NCBI GenBank assembly: GCA_947477015.1
Contig: CANJSM010000005.1
Span: forward strand, 1 to 44,057
DNA: 44,057 nt
Origin: Legionellaceae bacterium
GTDB taxonomy: Bacteria > Pseudomonadota > Gammaproteobacteria > Legionellales > Legionellaceae
Reading direction: 5' to 3'
A program made the position numbers and the translations under genes. Positions within the stretch are counted from its first letter, which is position 1, and the number at the start of each line of letters is the position of its first letter. Shown piece by piece: positions 27,107 through 32,960 of the stretch. The notes beneath the pieces were generated by a model that searched no databases, was not told the DNA's origin, and saw only the letters and a program-made list of their open reading frames with translations.

Positions 27107-27125
27107 ATCCACAGAATCTGTGGAT
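27107..27125. other. Palindrome containing a DnaA-box match
   Basis: ATCCACAGA-A-TCTGTGGAT is a perfect 9-bp inverted repeat. The left half, read from 27105, is TTATCCACA, a perfect match to the DnaA-box consensus. It is a single site and there is no cluster, so an origin is not implied. It lies at the point where the avd fragment ends. The rest of 26992-27124 shows nothing recognisable. Confidence 0.4.
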
Positions 27126-27271
27126 TATCGTCGCTGTCGCGAAATGTAACGCTTCATGTCTTGCCTCAAGGTATACTGGTATTCCTTGGGAAAGTCTTTC
27201 GTGTAGTGAACTACTTTTAAAATCAACTGATACGTATCACGGCAAACCGATAACTCCGTGTAAAGTGCCAT
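27125..27271 (-). pseudogene. avd: Truncated DGR accessory variability determinant (avd), N-terminal 48 codons
   Basis: The minus-strand frame from 27271 (AGGA upstream) encodes a 48-residue peptide containing YQLILKVVHYTKDFP and KEYQYTLRQDMKRY. This is the N-terminal helix pair of the four-helix-bundle Avd/S23 family, which in diversity-generating retroelements forms a barrel that binds the reverse transcriptase and the template RNA. Intact Avd has roughly 110-130 residues, and here the frame stops after one third. No continuation is seen in any frame before lolC. The stub follows the variable gene and hairpin in the standard DGR order. It is probably non-functional and marks where the rest of the retroelement was lost or never copied. 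Confidence 0.65.
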
Positions 27272-27294
27272 CTGGACATCCTAAAAAATATAAC

Positions 27295-27309
27295 GACCCG
27301 CTACGCGGG
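27295..27309 (-). other. GC-rich hairpin downstream of the DGR variable repeat
   Basis: ACCCGC-TAC-GCGGGT is a perfect 6-bp stem with a three-base loop in an AT-rich surrounding. It lies about 50 bases after the variable gene's stop codon and before avd. A short GC-rich hairpin/cruciform at this place promotes retrohoming in the Bordetella phage DGR. That parallel is inference. Confidence 0.5.
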
Positions 27310-27355
27310 TACCGCAAGGTCAGGGTCAAAACAAAAGGGATAAAGTGATAAAGGG

Positions 27356-27961
27356 TTAAAAAGCCCGAGAACAACGAACCCTATAGCTAGAGCTCTTGCT
27401 GCTGCTCAGGTTGCCCAAGGTGAAGAGCAGCCGCCACGCATTGGTGGAGCTGGCCTCGGTAGAGCTCCAATAGTTGGCGCTGGCGAACCCAGCACCAACC
27501 GCCGCAACCGAGCCTGTGGCAATGGCGGCTCGATTGTTATAAAGGCAGTTTAATTGGGAGTTTGCAACACTGCCTGACGGTAAAAACCAACCACTGGTAA
27601 AGCCGCCCGTTACTGAAAGCTCATTACACGTGCGTGCTGCAAACGTAGTTCCAGTGCTGCGTAGTGCTGCAACAATCTTTGTGGTATTAGCAGCTCCATC
27701 GGTTGTACTGTTATCGGCTGTAGTGGTTCCTGAGCCTCCCCATCCTTGAGCGGCGCTTTGATCTGACGTGGTGACCACGATATTGAATAAATTAAACGAG
27801 ATCCCTGTGTTCTGGCAACCAATCACACCACCGTCCGCATCGAGGTTTTCATTTTTTAGGAATACACTATCCGGGAACGCAAACCTCGGATAACACCAAC
27901 GTGACACAAGCACATGAAAAATCAGTGATCCATGTTGATTCTGTACATTATATAGCCTCAT
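27356..27961 (-). CDS. DGR target: variable protein with C-type-lectin/DUF1566-like domain, N-terminus truncated
   Basis: The 201-residue frame shows a DUF1566/Lcl-type domain: VGWGGSGTTT-like sequence, DGAANTTKIVAAL, a CNELSVTGGFTSGWFLPSG core and the terminal NYWSSTEAS...YRVRCSRAF, the standard ending of lectin-fold proteins diversified by retroelements, including those described in Legionella. The last ~35 codons (27359-27470) are the putative variable repeat: AGC, GCC, ACC, TCC and CTC codons stand where AAC codons are expected in a template. The first ~30 residues look unrelated and lack a signal peptide, so the true 5' end seems to have been cut off at the junction near 27960. Such proteins are usually surface-displayed ligand binders. 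Confidence 0.72.
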   Translation of the reverse strand: MRLYNVQNQHGSLIFHVLVSRWCYPRFAFPDSVFLKNENLDADGGVIGCQNTGISFNLFNIVVTTSDQSAAQGWGGSGTTTADNSTTDGAANTTKIVAALRSTGTTFAARTCNELSVTGGFTSGWFLPSGSVANSQLNCLYNNRAAIATGSVAAVGAGFASANYWSSTEASSTNAWRLLFTLGNLSSSKSSSYRVRCSRAF

Positions 27962-27962
27962 T

Positions 27963-28295
27963 GGGGGGGCAAATGCTATTACTGATCATCAAAATCTTGC
28001 GCTTGACCGCATCGTTCCGCATCCAAGAACACTGCGTAAAGCTCGCGAACAAGTCAAACAATTGGTCATGGATGGGACATCTTCCCAAAGGATCAAAAGT
28101 TACTTGCATCGCTGGGCCATGTGGTGGGTAAGAACGTCAAATAGCTGGCAGTATATGGAACTTCTTGAATGGTTTTTAAATGAATGTTGGGATCCTAATC
28201 CTGCGGCCTACGCCGCCGGATTACTGAACAGCGCTATAAACCAGGCCCGTCAAGACCATGCGCTAACGGCTTTAGGTTCTCACGCGACCGCGTGA
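27963..28295 (+). pseudogene. C-terminal fragment of an unidentified protein
   Basis: The plus-strand frame, open from 27939, reads as real protein: VPHPRTLRKAREQVKQLV, then SQRIKSYLHRWAMWWVRTSN and ECWDPNPAAYAAGLL before the stop at 28295. It has no credible start and breaks off at the same place as the variable gene on the other strand, so two truncated genes meet head to head near 27960. The basic, tryptophan-rich helical character suggests a nucleic-acid-binding C-terminal region such as that of a transposase or reverse transcriptase, but I cannot identify it. Its 3' end overlaps the F-box gene's 3' end by about 60 bases. Confidence 0.45.
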
Positions 28296-29262
28296 GCTCG
28301 GCGGTACTTGCTTCATCCAGGCTGGTAACGGCCGTCAAATCATACGCCGCGGCCTGCCTTCCCGGGGGACCGCGCCGCGCCGCCTGCCAGCAACCCAACC
28401 ATCCCCGCGCCCCCCCCCCTGCCCTAATTAATACAAAATCAACACCGAGACCAGAAGTACCAGAAATAACGATAGGGAACCATTGTTCGTCGCGCTCGGT
28501 TCTATAATTATAAAACGTTAATGTACGTGGTAAATTCGGCTCATCAAACACAGGTCTTGGATGAAATTTACGGTCAGGACGGCAATATTCCTGCGCGACA
28601 TAAGCCGGGACATCACGTTGCATTACGCCAATTGCAAACCACGCTGCATCAAGCTCGGCATTCGTGGCGTTGTTAGCTGCCCAACGATCATAAATCTGAA
28701 TATAATTAGCGTATGCCTCCTTCAGAGGTCTAAAATCAAAATGCTTTGACCCTCGAAATTCAACACCATTTTGTGTATAGGTTAAACCATTTCTCTCCAT
28801 TTTCTCGCAACTGGCAAGCGTAAGCGCCTTCGTTTCTTCATCCATCTGTGCTTCCAGCATCCGGCACATATGCCAATCTTTAGCCCAGTAAGCATATTCA
28901 TAAGCGGTGATGTTTTTAAACGTGCGACCAGAGTAGTCTGTCACGTCACCACGTTGTGATAGCAAGTTAGGTTGGTGTTCTTGCAGCGCCCGGGCTTGCG
29001 GTTGTTGGCCTTGTGCAACAAGCATGAGCATTTTTGCCGTCATCAGATCGTTGCTTAATAATCCCTTGTACTCCTTGGATGTGCCTGCCAACTTAGACTT
29101 CTCTCGCAAATTCAAATATCCCCACATTTCTTTCTGCAGAACGTCAGGAAGCGCTCTAAAATAAGTAAATCGCTCGGCTTGATTACGAATTTGTCCAAAC
29201 GTTCTAATCATGTTCGGGGTTAAACTAGATGAGCTGGTTGATTTTGAACTTGTAGTACCCAT
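28234..29262 (-). CDS. F-box-like protein with N-myristoylation-type start, effector candidate
   Basis: The start ATG at 29262 gives 342 residues opening MGTTSSKSTSSSS, which fits the eukaryotic N-myristoylation pattern (Gly2, small residue at 6). An F-box-like helical motif follows at about residues 36-70 (FRALPDVLQKEMWGYLNLREKSKLAGTSKEYK). F-box proteins recruit the host SCF ubiquitin ligase in several Legionella effectors. The middle is helical. The C-terminal part begins SGLGVDFVLIRAGGG, passes through a very GC-rich stretch that includes a run of ten G, and ends near YDLTAVTSLDEASTAELTRSREN, a pattern I associate with large effector-like families of Legionellales. The last 15 residues run into the neighbouring fragment and may not be original. 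Confidence 0.6.
   Translation of the reverse strand: MGTTSSKSTSSSSLTPNMIRTFGQIRNQAERFTYFRALPDVLQKEMWGYLNLREKSKLAGTSKEYKGLLSNDLMTAKMLMLVAQGQQPQARALQEHQPNLLSQRGDVTDYSGRTFKNITAYEYAYWAKDWHMCRMLEAQMDEETKALTLASCEKMERNGLTYTQNGVEFRGSKHFDFRPLKEAYANYIQIYDRWAANNATNAELDAAWFAIGVMQRDVPAYVAQEYCRPDRKFHPRPVFDEPNLPRTLTFYNYRTERDEQWFPIVISGTSGLGVDFVLIRAGGGARGWLGCWQAARRGPPGRQAAAYDLTAVTSLDEASTAELTRSRENLKPLAHGLDGPGL
28410..28419. repeat. Homopolymer tract C10 (G10 in the coding strand)
   Basis: Ten consecutive C on the plus strand lie within the coding region of the F-box gene, inside a strongly GC-rich block (about 28345-28425) in an otherwise AT-leaning neighbourhood. Tracts of this kind slip during replication, and a one-base change would remove the C-terminal ~75 residues. 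It could also be a site of sequencing error. Confidence 0.7.
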
Positions 29263-29673
29263 AATTGACACGCCTTTTATTGGTTTATACAATTACAATA
29301 TAGACAAATAAAGCGCGTTAATCAATTATTTTCAACAGACGCTGCATCTTTAATTCATTCAATGTATCTTGAATTGTACTTTATGAACACATCTCTTTTG
29401 CGCAGCACCCTGCGATAAAGGGTGGGCGCATTGAATGAGTTGTGCGAGACGTCGTATCGCGTTCCCTGGTGTTGATTCAGCCTATGCTTGGCGAAATTGT
29501 TTGTTATTGATTAGGGCTGGCAAGATAAACCGCGCGGGAATGTGGCTGGATACGCCTTGGTCGCCACCAAAGCCTGATAATAAAATCGAATGCCCTTGTT
29601 TTGATACGGCCTTGTGAAGGTTGTGATTCAAAATTACCTCAAAAAACATTATCCATCATCGCCTTAACCATAT

Positions 29674-29760
29674 CACGTCATCCCGAACGCAGTGAGGGAC
29701 CTCCCGAATCAAACACCGCACCTCGCTATAAGGATCCTTCACTGCACTTTGGATGACGTG
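29674..29760. repeat. MITE-like dispersed repeat; description of the gap 29263-29971
   Basis: Perfect 10-base ends CACGTCATCC / GGATGACGTG enclose an 87-base unit with further internal pairing (GCAGTGA / TCACTGC). It is related to 23248-23324. The remainder of 29263-29971 holds no gene I can support. A short open frame at 29435-29617 has no ribosome-binding site and no resemblance. The segment looks like a decayed boundary between the accessory region and the tRNA cluster. Confidence 0.65.
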
Positions 29761-29971
29761 AGTGCAGTTGAACAGCTATCTTTTTACTGGCTGTTGCGCC
29801 AATAACATGATTACCGCAATTAGCGGTTATTGCACTAAACGTCAACGGTCTTGTCATATGAAACTACTTAGAGGTGTTTTATATTAAGTAAAGCACGTAC
29901 ATTCTGGTATGTTTATTGATGTCCACAGAGCTTCGCTTGCTTACGCGCGCGGTTCTGTTGGGGGATGTATA

Positions 29972-30058
29972 TGGTGCCCAGGGCCGGAATCGAACCGGCA
30001 TGGTGTTACCACCGAGGGATTTTAAATCCCTTGCGTCTACCTGTTTCGCCACCTGGGC
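29972..30058 (-). tRNA. tRNA-Leu (anticodon UAA)
   Basis: The 87-base gene has the acceptor stem GCCCAGG/CCTGGGC, anticodon loop TTTAAAA giving UAA, a long class II variable arm, the GGTTCGATTCC T-arm, discriminator A and an encoded CCA. It is the third gene of a Gly-Cys-Leu tRNA cluster downstream of pgsA, the same order as glyW-cysT-leuZ of E. coli. Confidence 0.97.
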
Positions 30059-30063
30059 ATAAA

Positions 30064-30137
30064 TGGAGGCTGAGGCCGGAATCGGACCGGCGTACGCGGC
30101 TTTGCAGGCCGCTGCATGACCACTCTGCCACACAGCC
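30064..30137 (-). tRNA. tRNA-Cys (anticodon GCA)
   Basis: The 74-base gene has the acceptor GGCTGTG pairing imperfectly with CTCAGCC, anticodon loop CTGCAAA giving GCA, the T-arm GGTCCGATTCC, discriminator U as expected for tRNA-Cys, and an encoded CCA. Confidence 0.96.
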
Positions 30138-30147
30138 TTTGAACACT

Positions 30148-30174
30148 AAAAAAAAAGCGACTTGCTGTCGCTTT
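30148..30174 (-). terminator. Intrinsic terminator between tRNA-Gly and tRNA-Cys
   Basis: On the minus strand an 8-bp stem (AAAGCGAC / GTCGCTTT) with a 5-base loop runs directly into a run of T (A at 30148-30156 on the plus strand). Its place after tRNA-Gly suggests partial termination ahead of the Cys and Leu tRNAs, or that these two have their own promoter. Confidence 0.6.
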
Positions 30175-30178
30175 AATA

Positions 30179-30253
30179 TGGAGCGGGAAACGAGGCTCGA
30201 ACTCGCGACCCCAACCTTGGCAAGGTTGTGCTCTACCACTGAGCTATTCCCGC
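30179..30253 (-). tRNA. tRNA-Gly (anticodon GCC)
   Basis: The 75-base gene has the acceptor GCGGGAA pairing with TTCCCGC, the D-arm TAGCTCAGTGGTAGAGC, anticodon loop TTGCCAA giving GCC, T-arm GAGTTCGAGCCTC, discriminator U and an encoded CCA. It lies 53 bases after pgsA. Confidence 0.97.
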
Positions 30254-30306
30254 ATGTCTTCGGGCTGGAATTCTACCGGATTTTAGACGCCTGTCAACAG
30301 GTTTTT

Positions 30307-30870
30307 TTAATTATTTTTAGATAATTGTGGCCATGCAATCATGAGATAAACCACCATCGACCATATCGTCAAAATTGCCGCCAGGTACAACAAAATAAAG
30401 CCAACAACACCCCAGATGGATGTCGCCGGATGAAATGCGATTAACAAGATTAATGCAATCATTTGCATGGCAGTTTTAATTTTACCAATATAACCGACAG
30501 CAACACTTGCTCGACTGCCAACTTCTGCCATCCATTCTCTCAAGGCAGAAATCACAATTTCACGACCTACAATGACAATAGCAGGTAACACGATATAATT
30601 AATATCTTTGGTGCCAACCAAGAGTAGTAAGGTGGATGCAACAATTAGCTTATCAGCCACAGGATCAAGAAATGCACCAAAAGGCGATATTTGTTTAAGT
30701 TTTCTTGCTAAATAACCATCCAACCAATCAGTAACACAAGCTAGCGCAAAAATTACTGCCGCAAAAGCATGCGCACCCGGGAGTGGTAGGTAAAAAACTA
30801 CGATTAAAACTGGAATGAGCACTATGCGCATTAGGGTTAATAAATTGGGTAAACTAGTTAATGTACTCAC
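30307..30870 (-). CDS. pgsA: CDP-diacylglycerol--glycerol-3-phosphate 3-phosphatidyltransferase
   Basis: PgsA makes phosphatidylglycerol phosphate, the committed step to phosphatidylglycerol and cardiolipin. The CDP-alcohol phosphotransferase motif D-G-x2-A-R-x8-G-x3-D-x3-D is seen as DWLDGYLARKLKQISPFGAFLDPVADKL (split here by position 60-90). Several membrane segments follow, and the length of about 187 residues fits. I favour the GTG at 30870, where GAGAGG stands 8 bases upstream; an ATG at 30876 and a GTG at 30879 in the same frame are too close to that site. The three tRNAs follow on the same strand, as in E. coli. Confidence 0.92.
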   Translation of the reverse strand: MSTLTSLPNLLTLMRIVLIPVLIVVFYLPLPGAHAFAAVIFALACVTDWLDGYLARKLKQISPFGAFLDPVADKLIVASTLLLLVGTKDINYIVLPAIVIVGREIVISALREWMAEVGSRASVAVGYIGKIKTAMQMIALILLIAFHPATSIWGVVGFILLYLAAILTIWSMVVYLMIAWPQLSKNN

Positions 30871-30894
30871 AAACATCACCTCTCAAAAACGTCA

Positions 30895-31554
30895 TCAACA
30901 ATTCGACAATTCTAAATATTGAGCTAACTTCATATAATCATCAAAGACCTGCAACGCTCCACTAGCCAAAAGCTCAGCCTTGTGTTGATGGTAAAAATCA
31001 ACTCCGATTGCATCCACTCCAGCGAGTTCGGACATTTCAATATCAGTCAGCGAGTCACCTATCATAAGGGTTTCTGATGGACTGACTCCAAACACCTCCA
31101 TGATTTCCTCTATCATTTGCGGACAAGGTTTGGGTGGCGACTGCCCAGCAGACCGCGTCACTTTGAAATACTTACCAAGTCCAGACTCATGCAACGCTCG
31201 CTTAAGAGATTGAGCCCCTCTATTAGTGGCTATAGCCAAGTCAATCCCCTCATGATGCATTTCTTGTACAACATGCAATGCACCAGGAAAAAGATGCCCG
31301 TCAGCTGTTGTGGTATACAATACTCGTTGCACGGCTTGAAGCAACTGTTCTTGCTGATACAAATTTAAATCGGGGAATAATTTTTTAATCATCTTGACCA
31401 ACCCTAACATCACATAGCGCCTAGCTGAGCAAACATCCAATTCACCGAACTGAAGTCGCTTGGCTTCTGCATCCAAAGTGGTCAAGACATGCCCTAGTGT
31501 ATCGCCTAGTGTTCCTTCCCAATCAAACACCACCAAGCGGTAAGGTTTTTTCAT
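30895..31554 (-). CDS. HAD-superfamily hydrolase, phosphoglycolate-phosphatase-like
   Basis: The 219-residue protein is a subfamily IA haloacid-dehalogenase phosphatase: motif I VFDWEGTLGDTL (about 9-20), motif II IATNRGA, motif III lysine in the SPPKPCP segment (about 139-145), motif IV GDSLTDIEMSELAGV. Motif I has Glu where most phosphatases have the second Asp (DxD), a change tolerated in some members but one that could affect catalysis. The substrate is unknown; phosphoglycolate or a small sugar phosphate is likely. The gene overlaps the end of rluC by 32 bases and is probably translated with it. Confidence 0.85.
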   Translation of the reverse strand: MKKPYRLVVFDWEGTLGDTLGHVLTTLDAEAKRLQFGELDVCSARRYVMLGLVKMIKKLFPDLNLYQQEQLLQAVQRVLYTTTADGHLFPGALHVVQEMHHEGIDLAIATNRGAQSLKRALHESGLGKYFKVTRSAGQSPPKPCPQMIEEIMEVFGVSPSETLMIGDSLTDIEMSELAGVDAIGVDFYHQHKAELLASGALQVFDDYMKLAQYLELSNC

Positions 31555-32485
31555 GGTGCGATTTGCTCCTTAACGTTTTCAAAGTAGTACTAAATTTATC
31601 ATCTAAATCGGCCTGAAATATCAGCTCCTTGCCGTTCAGATTAAATTGAATTGCTCGTGCATGCAAATATAGTCGTTGATTTACGGGCTCAATCCCATCA
31701 ATCAACGCCTCTTTGCCATACTTTTTGTCCCCAACAATCGGATGACCTAAGTAAGCACTATGGACTCGAATTTGGTGGGTTCGTCCTGTTTTGGGACGGG
31801 CTTCAACCCAACAAGCTTGCTGATAATTCTCAAGCAATTTAAATCCAGTCTGAGAAGGCTTTCCCTCTTCACTAACAACCACAAATCGTTCACCCGATTT
31901 GAGTGTGTTTTTTTTCAGCGCAACATCGACAACCACTGATTTCTTCCCTTCCCAAGGATCCGACAGCAAAGCCCAGTAGGTTTTCGTCACGGTACGCGCC
32001 TCAAGCAAAGCCTGAATGGAACGCAGTACACTGCGTTTTTTTGCGAGCAATAAACAGCCAGAGGTATCTTTGTCTAGACGATGCACCAACTCAAGGTAGT
32101 GTAAATCTGTACGTGTTTTACGTAAGGCCTCAATTAAACCAAGACTCAACCCACTGCCACCATGAACCGCGATGCCTGCAGGTTTATTCACGACCAACAA
32201 CTGATCATCTTCATAAAGAATGCATTCATGCAAACGTTGCGTCAGGCGGTCACCCACGTGCACTTCTTTCTCCTGTGAGGTACGAATCGGTGGAATACGC
32301 ACCCGATCACCACTACACAACCGTGAAGACACTTTAGCCCGTTTTTTATTAACGCGCACTTCTCCGCCTCTAATAATACGGTAGATATGACTCTTGGGCA
32401 CACCTTTTAGGATGCGAATCAAATAATTATCCAAACGCTGACCGTCTTCTTCAGCAGTGATTTCTACGTAATGTACATCATTCAT
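31523..32485 (-). CDS. rluC: 23S rRNA pseudouridine synthase RluC
   Basis: RluC converts uridines 955, 2504 and 2580 (E. coli numbering) of 23S rRNA to pseudouridine. The 320-residue protein has an N-terminal S4 RNA-binding domain (RLDNYLIRILKGVPKSHIYRIIRGGEVRVN, about 18-47 region) and the RluA-type catalytic domain with ELVHRLDKDTSGCLL (about 137-151), whose Asp is the nucleophile, and a KTGRTHQIRVH motif near 236-246. Length and domains fit RluC. Divergence from rne, as in E. coli, supports the assignment. Confidence 0.93.
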   Translation of the reverse strand: MNDVHYVEITAEEDGQRLDNYLIRILKGVPKSHIYRIIRGGEVRVNKKRAKVSSRLCSGDRVRIPPIRTSQEKEVHVGDRLTQRLHECILYEDDQLLVVNKPAGIAVHGGSGLSLGLIEALRKTRTDLHYLELVHRLDKDTSGCLLLAKKRSVLRSIQALLEARTVTKTYWALLSDPWEGKKSVVVDVALKKNTLKSGERFVVVSEEGKPSQTGFKLLENYQQACWVEARPKTGRTHQIRVHSAYLGHPIVGDKKYGKEALIDGIEPVNQRLYLHARAIQFNLNGKELIFQADLDDKFSTTLKTLRSKSHHEKTLPLGGV

Positions 32486-32960
32486 ATTAAACCTGTTTCC
32501 TACCTATAGTTTTTTTGATAGAATCATCGAAGAACGGATAAAAATTGTCCGCAACAGAATTATAACGCATATTACAAGTAAAAAGTTTTTTGGAGTGGTA
32601 AATAGTTGGGAACTATTCACCATAATGAGGTATATACAACAACAAGACGCGCTTCCCTTAAGTTTATGATAGTCTGAGCAGCATCCAAAAATGGAGCCTA
32701 ACTCATTCAGATACCCCGCATGCCAGACATACCATACAATTTGGTATGCACCTCACAACAAGAAGGTAGTTTGCGCACGGTCTGTTTTTAAGTTAGGTTA
32801 TGCTTGGAGCGTTACGCCACGTAGCGCTTCCAAAGAGCCGATGTCTCTTGTTCACAAACTGCGGTCATTCAAAGGCCTGAATTAGGCAACCGACAGACAA
32901 GAGTTATCGACCTTTTATTATCTAAACTTAAGTTTGCAGCGCCCTTTACAGGGGTAAACA
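32486..32960. other. 475-base divergent intergenic region between rluC and rne
   Basis: No gene is supported here. A short frame at 32691-32885 lacks a ribosome-binding site and family resemblance. E. coli has a long structured rne leader through which RNase E controls its own mRNA. The long spacing here would allow the same, but I did not find a definite homologous structure. Confidence 0.4.

Noticed and set aside
29435..29617. 60-codon frame in the gap before the tRNAs
   Set aside because: No Shine-Dalgarno sequence, no resemblance and atypical composition.
29879..30324. Open frames over the tRNA cluster on both strands
   Set aside because: The sequence is fully explained by three tRNA genes with correct folds.
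32691..32885. 64-codon frame in the rne leader region
   Set aside because: No ribosome-binding site, Cys/Tyr-rich random-like sequence, and a position within the probable untranslated region.
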